From: Sphingobacteriaceae bacterium
GTDB lineage: Bacteria > Bacteroidota > Bacteroidia > B-17B0 > Aurantibacillaceae
Direction: 5' to 3'
Assembly: GCA_016709575.1 (NCBI GenBank)
Contig: JADJMM010000002.1
Coordinates: 62,001 to 126,000 of the forward strand
DNA: 64,000 nt
Shown one piece after another: positions 28,871 to 37,262 of the stretch. A program made the translations under genes and the position numbers. Each line of letters opens with the position of its first letter. The first letter of the stretch is position 1. The notes under the pieces are model-generated. The model was not told the origin of the DNA and did no database searches. It worked only from the letters and a program-made list of their open reading frames with translations.

Positions 28871-29280
28871 TTTTTTTCAATCATACAGAATTCATTTACA
28901 TTAAACTCTCTGTGATCAGCCTTTCCACTTGCATCAGTGGATTTTAAAAATTCAATAAGTGAATTCATTTCAGAATCTGATAACATAAATGCAGGCATTT
29001 GCTTGGTGCCAGATTTAACCATAGCTCTAACTATTTTTTCGCCCTTATTAGGATTTGATATAATATTGGTTAAATCCGGTCCAAGATATCCTCCTAAACT
29101 ATATAACTGATGGCAACTTTGACAATTATAGGATTGCCATACTAATCTACCTTCGGATGCTATTTCTTTATTAAATCTTGAATCCTCCGTTATCGTAAGT
29201 GGTTTAATATATATACTGAATGAATATATAAGGAAGAACAGACTTAATATTATAAATATATACCTAGGTTTAAAATTCAT
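28867..29280 (-). CDS. NorC-like membrane-anchored cytochrome c
   Basis: A 137-residue protein with one N-terminal helix and a monoheme cytochrome c domain. The heme motif is CQSCH at 53-57 and the probable axial Met is 95 (TKQMPAFML). The segment CHQLYSLGGYLGPDLTN parallels CHTIMGEGAYYAPELTK of the NorC encoded at 49231-49656. Its last bases overlap the start of the NorB-like gene, so the two probably form a complex in which this subunit delivers electrons. It follows tyrosine phenol-lyase by 16 nt. Confidence 0.82.
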   Translation of the reverse strand: MNFKPRYIFIILSLFFLIYSFSIYIKPLTITEDSRFNKEIASEGRLVWQSYNCQSCHQLYSLGGYLGPDLTNIISNPNKGEKIVRAMVKSGTKQMPAFMLSDSEMNSLIEFLKSTDASGKADHREFNVNEFCMIEKK

Positions 29281-29296
29281 GTGCTGATTTACTCAT

Positions 29297-30679
29297 TTAC
29301 AGCTTTTCGAATTTGGCCTGAAAAAAACGGAGATATTTTGGTTCATAAATCATTTTTAAACCTTTAATCTGATTTCTTCTTTGGTATACTGCTGCAGCTG
29401 ATTCAGCAATCACATCCATATGAGCCTGAGTATAAACTCTACGCGGAATAGTAAAACGTACAAGCTCCAATTTTGGGTAATAGTTTTCGCCATTAGCTTT
29501 TCTGCCAGCGGAAACAATTCCTCTTTCCATTGTTCTCACTCCAGAATCTATAAATAATTCGGCGGCTAAAGTTTGAGCCGGATATTGATCTTGCGTAAGG
29601 TGTGGTAAAAAAGCTTTTGCATCAACAAATATGCCGTGTCCGCCAATAGGTTTTACAATTGGAATTCCATATTCCATCATTTTGTGTCCTAGGTATTCAA
29701 CCTGACCAACTCTTGCGTGTTGATGATTATCATCTAAGCTTTCTGCAATACCAATAGCAATTGCTTCCATATCTCTTCCGGCTAATCCGCCATAAGTATG
29801 AAGGCCTTCGTAAACAACTACTAAGTTTCTGGCTTCTTCAAAAACATCCCATTCGTTAGTAGCCATAAACCCACCAATGTTAACCAATGCATCTTTTTTT
29901 GCACTCATCGTTGCACCATCCGTTAATGAACAAATTTCAAACACAATTTCTTTGATAGTTTTTTTGATGTACCCCTTTTCTCTTTGCTGAATAAAGTATG
30001 CGTTTTCTGCAACTCTGGTCATATCATGTATGATCCGGATTTTGTGTTTTTTTGTATAAGCGCGTAATTCTTTTAAATTTGCCATACTAATTGGCTGGCC
30101 TCCGGCAAGATTTACGTTTGTAGCTATACTTATATAAGGTATTTTTTTTGCCCCGTATTTTTTTACTACTTTATCCAACTTATTTAAATCTACATTTCCT
30201 TTAAATGGATGTTCATTTAAAGGCTCATGAGCTTCGTCAATAATAATATCTGTAAATATTCCACCGGCTAATTCCTGATGCAACCGTGTTGTTGTAAAAT
30301 ACATGTTGCCCGGTATGATATCGCCCTTTTTTATTAATATTTTGGACAAAATATTTTCAGCAGCTCTGCCTTGATGTGTTGGAATAACATATTTATAGCC
30401 ATAATATTTCTGTATAGATTCTTCTAATTTATAATAACTTTTACTTCCGGCGTAGGCTTCGTCACCAGTCATAAATGCGCCCCATTGCCTGTCGCTCATG
30501 GAATTTGTTCCACTATCGGTTAACAAATCAATGTATACATCTTCCGACCTTAAAAGAAACGTGTTATAACCTGCTTCTTTTATTGCTTTTACTCTTTGTT
30601 GTTTGGTTGTCATTTTTAATAATTCAACCATTTTCATTTTATAAGGCTCAGCCCATGATCTTTTAATTATCGGTTTCAT
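29297..30679 (-). CDS. tyrosine phenol-lyase (beta-eliminating lyase)
   Basis: A 460-residue PLP enzyme of the tryptophanase/tyrosine phenol-lyase family. It matches phenol-lyases rather than tryptophanases: the C-terminal motif is VRTMERGIVSAGR, whose Met-Glu-Arg corresponds to the Met379/Arg381 region that holds the phenol ring, and YFTTTR supplies the Thr. The PLP lysine is Lys261 (MSAKKD). It would split L-tyrosine into phenol, pyruvate and ammonia. It is the second gene of the operon, 33 nt after the 601-aa protein. A lyase inside a NorCB-like operon is not a usual arrangement. Confidence 0.85.
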   Translation of the reverse strand: MKPIIKRSWAEPYKMKMVELLKMTTKQQRVKAIKEAGYNTFLLRSEDVYIDLLTDSGTNSMSDRQWGAFMTGDEAYAGSKSYYKLEESIQKYYGYKYVIPTHQGRAAENILSKILIKKGDIIPGNMYFTTTRLHQELAGGIFTDIIIDEAHEPLNEHPFKGNVDLNKLDKVVKKYGAKKIPYISIATNVNLAGGQPISMANLKELRAYTKKHKIRIIHDMTRVAENAYFIQQREKGYIKKTIKEIVFEICSLTDGATMSAKKDALVNIGGFMATNEWDVFEEARNLVVVYEGLHTYGGLAGRDMEAIAIGIAESLDDNHQHARVGQVEYLGHKMMEYGIPIVKPIGGHGIFVDAKAFLPHLTQDQYPAQTLAAELFIDSGVRTMERGIVSAGRKANGENYYPKLELVRFTIPRRVYTQAHMDVIAESAAAVYQRRNQIKGLKMIYEPKYLRFFQAKFEKL

Positions 30680-30712
30680 AATATCAGCTTTATGTTTTTA
30701 TTATTTTTATTT

Positions 30713-32518
30713 TTATACAGTGCGTAATAATGGCAATAGGTTTAATGAAGACCGTATTTCTTCAAGCTGTTTTACAATATTGATTTTAATTTCAGCATTA
30801 CTTTGTTTTATTTTAGGTACGAGTTCTTCGTAATAATCAATTCCCTTTAATAAATTAGTTTTAAAAGTTTGAAAATACGTTAACTTTTTCTCTGTGATTA
30901 CTTGGTATTGATCTTCGATTTCTTTCTTCAAATAATCAAAATATAATTGCAACTCGTTCACAAAAATATTAGGTCTGTTTAAATTATTTAAAACATTCAA
31001 ACGTCCATAAATATGATCAACCATTTGTTTTAGTGAGAATGTATCAGAAAAATAAGCCAAATTTGGGCCCGGACAAATGGTAACTGCACTTAAATTATGT
31101 GAAAGTTTAGTCTTATTTTTAAGCAAGGCTGAAGCGCCCAAGCCTTCGCATAAACAATCCTTTTCTGTTACTTTCTCAATTTCATGTTGCAGTACTTTAA
31201 CATCCGAAATCTTAGTTTTAAGTTGTTTAATTTTTAAATTTTGATATTCTCTTGAAGCAGTACAAATAGGCTTATCAGTAAATTCTTTATCCATGGAAAG
31301 GAATTTTTTAAAACAAGGGCTGCCCGGTCTGTTTTTATCAATTCTCATCTTACGCTGTGCTTCCGAACTGCTATTTTTGAAATTACTAAACGGAACCCCT
31401 AAAGGTGAAGAATGACTTAAATAATAATCTTCTTTTTTAGCTGATTTTAATTTATTAAGCGTTTCATTATCTACATTAGTGGCTTCAGGAACCAACAGGA
31501 AGGGACTACCCCATCCCGTTGAATCTAAATTATAATAATGAATTAAAAAACTATTTTCCGCACTTGTGCCAATGCCACCTTGTGCGGTAATTTTCAATTC
31601 CGGTTTATTTCTGAAAGGGTTTCTTCCTGCCAATTTTAATGCGTTTCCACATTCAATAAATAATTCCTGGTATAAGTCATTCCGCTTATTTTTAAAATCT
31701 TCAAGTATCGGACCTAATGGAATTCCATTTGATATAAATGCATGTCCTCCACAATTAATACCTGATTCTATTCTAAATTCAGATATCCACAAGCCTTTTT
31801 TTGCTAAATACTTTCCTTGAATTAACGCAGAACGATAATCACTAACTTTCAAGATAATTTTTTTACTAATATGTCCCTTTAAATCAGGGTAAAAATCTTC
31901 AAATGTTTCACAGTAACTAAATAATCTTGGATTTAAACCTGCTGAAAAAATAATTGAAGATTCTATTCTACTATTAGCATATCCTCTTAATGCCGCCAAC
32001 GCATCAGAAAATTGAGTAGGCAATTCATTTCCATCAGCGTCATAATTAGTTTTATCTAATTTCGTCATGATGTTTACATCAATTTTTCCGGCTGTAATTA
32101 AACCACGAAGTTGTTTTTGTAATTTCTCTTTTTCCGGAGATTCTGAGGTAAGCATTCTGTTATACAGCGTTTTTACTTCAGAATCATCAGGTAACATTTC
32201 AAAATATTGAATAATATTTTTTCCTGTATTAAAATCTTCGTGCTTAATTTCTGTGATTTGTTTATCGATTATATCTTGAATCAGATTCAGGTAAGCCGTT
32301 ATTCTTTTAGCTCTGTAATCCCGTTCTTTTGTGTGAATTTTCACATATTCAATACGTTCATTTTTACAAATTACTTCCCTCATTTGTTCAATTAAATAAT
32401 CTTCAATAATTGAAACCACAGAGGTAATGCCGTACTTAGCAACCTTTACAGGTGTATCTATTGTATAAGCTAGGCCCATAACGGGAATGTGAAAAGTATG
32501 AGGTGTTAAGGTTTTCAT
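30713..32518 (-). CDS. uncharacterised 601-aa protein, nitronate-monooxygenase-like in its middle part
   Basis: The first gene of the operon with tyrosine phenol-lyase, NorCB-like proteins and proline dehydrogenase. It starts MGLAYTIDTPVKVAKYGI after 13 residues, a barrel-like beginning. Later come INCGGHAF (254-261), AQGGIGT (312-318) and GWGSPFLLVPEATNVD (335-350). These parallel the GGH, AAGGI and final phosphate-binding motifs of flavin nitronate monooxygenases, so a TIM-barrel flavoenzyme is possible. The last 200 residues hold several Cys (CLCEGLGAS, CPGPNLAYFS) and a helical tail. The family has no function known to me; the flavin assignment is tentative. Confidence 0.6.
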   Translation of the reverse strand: MKTLTPHTFHIPVMGLAYTIDTPVKVAKYGITSVVSIIEDYLIEQMREVICKNERIEYVKIHTKERDYRAKRITAYLNLIQDIIDKQITEIKHEDFNTGKNIIQYFEMLPDDSEVKTLYNRMLTSESPEKEKLQKQLRGLITAGKIDVNIMTKLDKTNYDADGNELPTQFSDALAALRGYANSRIESSIIFSAGLNPRLFSYCETFEDFYPDLKGHISKKIILKVSDYRSALIQGKYLAKKGLWISEFRIESGINCGGHAFISNGIPLGPILEDFKNKRNDLYQELFIECGNALKLAGRNPFRNKPELKITAQGGIGTSAENSFLIHYYNLDSTGWGSPFLLVPEATNVDNETLNKLKSAKKEDYYLSHSSPLGVPFSNFKNSSSEAQRKMRIDKNRPGSPCFKKFLSMDKEFTDKPICTASREYQNLKIKQLKTKISDVKVLQHEIEKVTEKDCLCEGLGASALLKNKTKLSHNLSAVTICPGPNLAYFSDTFSLKQMVDHIYGRLNVLNNLNRPNIFVNELQLYFDYLKKEIEDQYQVITEKKLTYFQTFKTNLLKGIDYYEELVPKIKQSNAEIKINIVKQLEEIRSSLNLLPLLRTV

Positions 32519-32544
32519 ATTGCATTTATTAAATTATTTTATTG

Positions 32545-32588
32545 CAAATATATTCACTTAATTTTTATTTTAGGACATTTTTATCCGA
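32545..32588 (-). promoter_or_regulatory. Rrf2-type operator and promoter of the 601-aa/TPL/NorCB-like operon
   Basis: The operator, on the coding strand TCGGATAAAAATGTCCTA (32588-32571), differs by one base from the TCGGA-N8-TCCGA palindrome. Eighteen nt further is TATATTTG (32552-32545), a perfect -7 box, and the ATG at 32518 follows. The layout is the same as at the Rrf2 gene. Confidence 0.6.
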
Positions 32589-32610
32589 TTTGAAAATATT
32601 ATTAATCTTA

Positions 32611-32653
32611 TGATTTCAATCATAAATCATCGAATGACAACTCGATAATTTTG
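32611..32653 (+). promoter_or_regulatory. Crp/Fnr-type promoter of the fasciclin gene
   Basis: TGATTTCAATCA (32611-32622) is followed after 23 nt by TAATTTTG (32646-32653), a perfect -7 box. The transcription start would be near 32660, so translation must begin at ATG 32669 and not at the upstream TTG 32651, which lies inside the box. Confidence 0.7.
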
Positions 32654-32668
32654 GATAAAAATCTATTT

Positions 32669-33238
32669 ATGAAAACCACATTAAAATACTTACTGCTAGC
32701 AGGAACAATTGGATTATTCTCTTGTAATTCACAATCAGAAACCAAAGCCGAAGGAAATGGCGAAGCCACAGAAGCTACTACAACAGAAGCTAATGGGGCT
32801 GGTCAATCAGCTGTCCAAGATGCAACTTCTAATCCAAATATTGTTCAGGTAGCTGTGGGAAGCAAAGACCATACTACTTTAGTAACAGCGGTAAAAGCCG
32901 CAAGTTTAGTTGACGCATTAAGTAATGCAGGTCCTTTTACTGTATTTGCACCAACCAATGCTGCATTTGATAAATTACCTGCAGGAACAGTTGAAGGTTT
33001 ACTTAAGCCTGAGAAAAAAGCCGATTTATCTTCTATTTTAGAATACCATACATATGTAGGTGCGTTAAAAACAGATTATATGCAGGACAATCAAGAGTTT
33101 GAAATGGTAAGTGGTAGCAAAGTTAAAATAACTATAAAAGATGGTAAATACTTTGTTAATGGCTCAGAAATTGTGGCCTCAATTACAACAGCTAATGGCA
33201 TCATACATGTTATAAATGATGTTCTATTGCCTAAATAA
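32669..33238 (+). CDS. fasciclin-domain lipoprotein
   Basis: A 189-residue lipoprotein (MKTTLKYLLLAGTIGLFSC) with a Thr/Ala-rich linker and one fasciclin (FAS1) domain: LVDALSNAGPFTVFAPTNAAFDKLP, ILEYHTYVG, NGIIHVINDVLLPK. FAS1 domains mediate adhesion or ligand binding; the role here is unknown. It is exported and probably faces the periplasm or surface. It has its own Crp/Fnr-type promoter and is followed by a hairpin at 33368-33394, so it looks monocistronic. Fasciclin lipoproteins occur near denitrification genes in other Bacteroidota as far as I recall; that memory is unchecked. Confidence 0.85.
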   Translation: MKTTLKYLLLAGTIGLFSCNSQSETKAEGNGEATEATTTEANGAGQSAVQDATSNPNIVQVAVGSKDHTTLVTAVKAASLVDALSNAGPFTVFAPTNAAFDKLPAGTVEGLLKPEKKADLSSILEYHTYVGALKTDYMQDNQEFEMVSGSKVKITIKDGKYFVNGSEIVASITTANGIIHVINDVLLPK

Positions 33239-33367
33239 AATATATTAATCAAAAACAAAAACGTGGCGATTTACTATTCCGCAGCAAGTAGTAAAATTCA
33301 AAGCAAATTTGACGCCGAATAATCTTTATACTTTTTTCAAATTAATTTTCGGTTTTTTGATTAACAA

Positions 33368-33394
33368 GAAGGCTGCCTCAAAAGGGCAGCCTTC
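33368..33394. terminator. hairpin downstream of the fasciclin gene
   Basis: A perfect 10-bp stem, GAAGGCTGCC paired with GGCAGCCTTC around a 7-nt loop. No strong T run follows on the plus strand; the minus strand continues TTGTTAATC. It sits between the fasciclin gene and the next Crp/Fnr-type promoter, so it probably ends the transcript. Confidence 0.6.
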
Positions 33395-33416
33395 GCCTAT
33401 TTCAACAGTACCTATA

Positions 33417-33459
33417 TGATTATAATCACCATGCAAATAAAATAATATAATAACCTTTG
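33417..33459 (+). promoter_or_regulatory. Crp/Fnr-type promoter of the thioredoxin-like gene
   Basis: TGATTATAATCA (33417-33428), identical to the site at 20717, is followed after 23 nt by AACCTTTG (33452-33459), which has TTTG in register and one T shifted by one base. The start codon is at 33472. Confidence 0.6.
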
Positions 33460-33471
33460 TAAAAAAAAGAT

Positions 33472-34083
33472 ATGGAAACTAGTGTCTTACATAATATAAC
33501 TCCATCATATAATTATGACGGTTACAGAAAATTGGTTCTTATATATGCTAAGGAACATAAAACTTCGGGAGAACAATCAAAAGAACGAATTGAAGCCACT
33601 TTAATTAATGCCCAACGAATTAAACGTATAGACAAACAATGTACTATAAATCACAAATTACAAACTTTAATAAGTGAGATAAATAAAAAACAAAAGTGGC
33701 TGGTGATTTCCGAATCATGGTGTGGCGATAGTGCACAGTGTGTTCCTGTAATTGCAAAAATGGCCGAATTAAATGCGAATATAAAACTAGAGTTAGTTTT
33801 TAGAGATGAGCAACCGGATTTAATGGACTGCTTTTTAACTAATGGCTCCCGCTCTATTCCAAAATTAATCTGTATTGATGAGACTACTGATTCTATAAAT
33901 TTTGTTTGGGGACCAAGACCAAAAGCTTTACAAGATAAAGTAGTGATGTTAAAAAATAATAATCCTGAAATATCGCACGATGAATTAATAAAGAACATTC
34001 ATTTGTGGTACGCACAAGACAGAACAAATTCCATTCAATCTGAATTTATTGATTTGTTAAATAAAGTAAATTCATGCCAATAA
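33472..34083 (+). CDS. thioredoxin-family protein with WCGDSAQC motif
   Basis: A 203-residue cytoplasmic protein of the thioredoxin_9 type. After an N-terminal helical part comes WLVISESWCGDSAQCVPVIAKMAEL, where the redox pair is Cys-x4-Cys rather than CxxC, then a thioredoxin-like GSRSIPKLICID with the conserved cis-Pro. The family occurs across Firmicutes and Bacteroidota without an assigned substrate. Its own Crp/Fnr-type promoter and place before RIC suggest thiol repair during nitrosative stress. Confidence 0.78.
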   Translation: METSVLHNITPSYNYDGYRKLVLIYAKEHKTSGEQSKERIEATLINAQRIKRIDKQCTINHKLQTLISEINKKQKWLVISESWCGDSAQCVPVIAKMAELNANIKLELVFRDEQPDLMDCFLTNGSRSIPKLICIDETTDSINFVWGPRPKALQDKVVMLKNNNPEISHDELIKNIHLWYAQDRTNSIQSEFIDLLNKVNSCQ

Positions 34084-34093
34084 ATTGCTTGTA

Positions 34094-34136
34094 TGATTCA
34101 AATCATCATTCGACAACCCTGTTGTATCTAATTTTA
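34094..34136 (+). promoter_or_regulatory. Crp/Fnr-type promoter of the RIC gene
   Basis: TGATTCAAATCA (34094-34105) is followed after 23 nt by TAATTTTA (34129-34136), which matches TAnnTTTG except for the last base. The start codon is at 34162. Confidence 0.65.
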
Positions 34137-34161
34137 CCTTCGAATCATAAATAATTAGAAT

Positions 34162-35106
34162 ATGGAAACAATTGAAACATTAGACGTAACAATCATTGAA
34201 CCAAAATTAAAACATCCAACCATTTTTCAAAAATTTGATACTCTTATTGAGGGTGGTGCTTTTATTATTCATAATGACCATGATCCGAAACCTTTATACT
34301 ATCAGCTCATAGGAGAACGGGGTAACATTTTTACATGGGAATATCTTACGTCGGGACCCGAGCATTGGGAAGTGAAAATTAAAAAAAAGGATTCCACCTT
34401 AGAAGCTACGATTGGTGAGTTAGTAGCAAAAGATTTTAGAAAAGCTGAAATATTTAAAAAATACAATTTAGATTTTTGTTGCGGAGGTAAAAAAACAGTA
34501 ACTCAAGCTTGTGCTGTTAAAAAAGTAGACTATTTGGCTGTTGAGAAAGAGTTAAACTCGATCGATTTGGTTAATAAAACACTATCGCACAATTTTGATG
34601 AATGGAGTTTGGAATTTTTAGTTGATTACATATTAAATACACATCATGAATATGTAAAAAAATCCATTCCGGTGTTATTAGGATATACAAGTAAAGTCGC
34701 CAAGGTGCATGGAGGCCATCATCCCGAAGTAATTGCCATTGCGCAAAAATTTGATGAAGCTGCAGAGGAGTTAAACGAACATATGTGCAAAGAAGAGCAA
34801 ATATTATTTCCTTATATAAAGCAACTTGTATTAGCAAAGTCGAATAATCTAAAAACGCCATACACAGCTTTTGGCAGTGTTAAAAATCCAATACACATGA
34901 TGGAACATGAACACGATGCTGTTGGCGACATCTTTAAAGAAATTAGAGAGTTATCTAATAACTATACTCCTCCTGAAGATAGTTGTGCTACATACAAAGT
35001 TTCATATTTGAAGTTGAAAGAATTTGAAGAAGATTTGCATCAACATATTCACTTAGAAAATAATATTCTTTTTCCGAAAAGTATTTCAATAGAAAGTCAA
35101 CTATAA
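34162..35106 (+). CDS. iron-sulfur cluster repair di-iron protein (RIC/YtfE/ScdA) with DUF2249-like N-terminus
   Basis: A 314-residue protein that repairs Fe-S clusters damaged by NO. Residues 1-75 form a DUF2249-like domain (FDTLIEGGAFIIHNDHDPKPLYYQL). Next is the ScdA N-terminal domain with DFCCGGKKT (Cys 106-107). The rest is a hemerythrin-like di-iron domain with the His/Glu ligands HHEYVKK, HGGHHPE, HMCKEEQILFPY, HMMEHEHDAV and HIHLENNILFP. It has its own Crp/Fnr-type promoter and a terminator at 35118-35138. The N-terminal fusion of DUF2249 is a frequent denitrifier variant. Confidence 0.92.
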   Translation: METIETLDVTIIEPKLKHPTIFQKFDTLIEGGAFIIHNDHDPKPLYYQLIGERGNIFTWEYLTSGPEHWEVKIKKKDSTLEATIGELVAKDFRKAEIFKKYNLDFCCGGKKTVTQACAVKKVDYLAVEKELNSIDLVNKTLSHNFDEWSLEFLVDYILNTHHEYVKKSIPVLLGYTSKVAKVHGGHHPEVIAIAQKFDEAAEELNEHMCKEEQILFPYIKQLVLAKSNNLKTPYTAFGSVKNPIHMMEHEHDAVGDIFKEIRELSNNYTPPEDSCATYKVSYLKLKEFEEDLHQHIHLENNILFPKSISIESQL

Positions 35107-35117
35107 GTATTTAATCA

Positions 35118-35147
35118 ACAGACCCTAAAAGGGTCTGTTTTAATTTT
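35118..35147 (+). terminator. Rho-independent terminator after the RIC gene
   Basis: A perfect 8-bp stem ACAGACCC/GGGTCTGT around TAAAA, followed by TTTAATTTT. It lies 11 nt after the RIC stop codon and just before the DUF1858 gene, so the latter is made by readthrough or from a promoter I did not find. Confidence 0.8.
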
Positions 35148-35154
35148 AAGCCAA

Positions 35155-35964
35155 ATGTATATAAACGAAAACACTAAAATATCTGCATTAATACGTTACA
35201 ACCCTAAATCTATTGATGCCATTGCATCGATATCAAAGAACTTTGATAAACTAAAAATTCCGGTACTAAGAAATGTTTTAGCCTCAAGAGTTAGTATAAA
35301 ACAAGCTGCAAAAATTGGCGGTTCAAGTGTAGATGTATTCTATAATAAACTTATTCCTTTAGGATTCATCATAAAATCAGATGCCGCTAGTTTAAAAACA
35401 GATGCTGTTGAGTCGTCATCTTATAATTTTCAAAATCTTAGCGAAGAGAATATTGTAGAGTTGGATGTAAGAGAAATGTTAAAGGCCGGAAAAGATCCTT
35501 TCAATGTTATTATGGAAAGTTTATCAACTCTTTCTGAAAACTCGATTTTAAAAATTGTAAATACATTTGAGCCAACACCACTTATATCCATTTTATCAAA
35601 AAAGGGGTATATTCATAATACTATTATAATTGAAAAACAATTGGTTCACACCTATTTTAAAAAAGAAATTACAACTAAAAACAGCGACAACACTATACTT
35701 AATGATAGTAAGTCAGAAGAAATCACTCAGGTTTTAAAATCGTTTGGCACGAATACTAAAGAAATAGATGTGCGACATTTGGAAATGCCATTGCCTATGG
35801 CTACGATTTTGAATGAACTTCACACCTTGCCTGAAGATTATATGCTATTCGTACATCATAAAAAGGTGCCGAAGTTTTTATTTCCCGAATTAGCAGAAAG
35901 AGGATATCAATGGCGAATACAAATAATTTCGGTTGATTACGTAAAGTTATTTATATTTAAATAA
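35155..35964 (+). CDS. DUF1858 and tandem DUF2249 protein
   Basis: A 269-residue cytoplasmic protein. Residues 1-75 are DUF1858-like (ALIRYNPKSIDAIASISKNFDKLKIPVLRNVLASRVSIKQAA). Two DUF2249-like units follow: LDVREMLKAGKDPFNVIMESL and IDVRHLEMPLPMATILNELHTLPE, each ending in a conserved aromatic turn. Such proteins accompany NorB/NnrS/RIC genes in many denitrifiers and are thought to act in metal or sulfur transfer; the activity is unproven. The stop codon overlaps the start of the next gene, a membrane protein. Confidence 0.8.
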   Translation: MYINENTKISALIRYNPKSIDAIASISKNFDKLKIPVLRNVLASRVSIKQAAKIGGSSVDVFYNKLIPLGFIIKSDAASLKTDAVESSSYNFQNLSEENIVELDVREMLKAGKDPFNVIMESLSTLSENSILKIVNTFEPTPLISILSKKGYIHNTIIIEKQLVHTYFKKEITTKNSDNTILNDSKSEEITQVLKSFGTNTKEIDVRHLEMPLPMATILNELHTLPEDYMLFVHHKKVPKFLFPELAERGYQWRIQIISVDYVKLFIFK

Positions 35965-37250
35965 TGTTAAGCCCTGATTTAAAAGATTACTACATTTATC
36001 GTATCATCACTGCTCATTACATTTCTTCAGCATTTTTCTTTTTACTTACTACTGTTCTGCTTTTTTGTTCCAGTTATGCCTTTATAGGGCATTACTTTCA
36101 TCCCAAAATTCTGGCAATAACACATCTCACAACTTTAGGATGGATAACTTTTATTATTATGGGCTCTTTATATCAATTAATTCCGGTAATAACAAACAAA
36201 CCCATATACAGTCCAATTTTAGCATTGATAGTTTATTTTTGCATGCTAATCGGAACTATTTTATTAGCTATTTCCTTCTGGTTTTTTGATGTAGGGTTTT
36301 TAATAGAAAGCGCTGCTTGTTGCTTATTTTCAGGCATTACTCTTTTTTTAGTAAATATCTTGCTTACTACACGAAAACTAAACGAAAAAATAATTGAGAT
36401 TGATTTTATACAAGTTTCATTATTTTGGTTTTGGTTAACAGCATTTATAGGTACATTATTGGCTTTTAATTTCAGATTTGCATTTTTACCGAAAGAACAT
36501 TTGTACTATTTAAAAATTCACGCGCATATTGGATTAATTGGTTGGTTTCTGTGCTTGATTGTTGGTGTAGCTTTAAAATTAATTCCAATGTTTTTATTGT
36601 CCGGAAAACTAAATAACAAGCCTTTAACCTATTGCTACTACTTAATTAATCTTGGCTTATTAGGATTTATAATTGATGCGCTATTTTTTAATGGATTGGA
36701 CAGAGTGCTTTTATACAGCGTAATTATCTTTTCAGGTGTACTATTTTTCTTAAATTATATAGCAAACGCATTTAAAACAAGAGCCAGAAAAAAACTAGAT
36801 GTCAGCTTAAAACATACACTTGTAGCTTTTATAAGCGCTTCCGTTCCAATAACATTATGGATTCTTTTAAAAACTCATATAATTACTGATAAACGAGTAG
36901 AATTTCAAATATCATCAGCAATTGTATTTAGTCTTTTATTTGGTTTTATTACCTTGATGATACTCGGACAGGCTTTCAAAAATTTAGCATTTATTGTTTG
37001 GATCAAAAAATATCAGCACATTGCCGGAAAAGAGAAAACGCCATTACCTAAAGATTTGTATTCAGAACAAGTAAACCGTATTCAACTTTACTTATTTATT
37101 ACTGGCTTTATTGTAACACTATGTGGCATATTGCTATCAAACCCTTTATGGATTAAAACTGGCGCGTTATTTTTAATCGTAACTGCTATACTTTATATAA
37201 TTAATATTTTAAAAATCTTTTTTCACAAAGCAAAAGTTAGTACTCATTAA
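35964..37250 (+). CDS. NnrS/oxidase-like polytopic membrane protein
   Basis: A 428-residue protein with about 12 membrane helices. His-bearing helices include ITAHYISSAFFF, THLTTLGWITFIIMGSLYQLIPVI and KIHAHIGLIGWFLCLIVGVALKLIPMF, with the GW-Q-L-IP repeat typical of NnrS-like and HCO-like proteins. No full binuclear-centre ligand set is visible. NnrS proteins lower nitrosative damage. It is translationally coupled to the DUF1858/DUF2249 gene and followed by a SufT-type gene, so an NO-protection role is likely. Confidence 0.75.
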   Translation: MLSPDLKDYYIYRIITAHYISSAFFFLLTTVLLFCSSYAFIGHYFHPKILAITHLTTLGWITFIIMGSLYQLIPVITNKPIYSPILALIVYFCMLIGTILLAISFWFFDVGFLIESAACCLFSGITLFLVNILLTTRKLNEKIIEIDFIQVSLFWFWLTAFIGTLLAFNFRFAFLPKEHLYYLKIHAHIGLIGWFLCLIVGVALKLIPMFLLSGKLNNKPLTYCYYLINLGLLGFIIDALFFNGLDRVLLYSVIIFSGVLFFLNYIANAFKTRARKKLDVSLKHTLVAFISASVPITLWILLKTHIITDKRVEFQISSAIVFSLLFGFITLMILGQAFKNLAFIVWIKKYQHIAGKEKTPLPKDLYSEQVNRIQLYLFITGFIVTLCGILLSNPLWIKTGALFLIVTAILYIINILKIFFHKAKVSTH

Positions 37251-37262
37251 TTTTTTAATAAA

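Noticed and set aside
32651..32668. TTG start of the fasciclin gene
   Set aside because: The codon lies within the predicted -7 box, so it would not be on the transcript.
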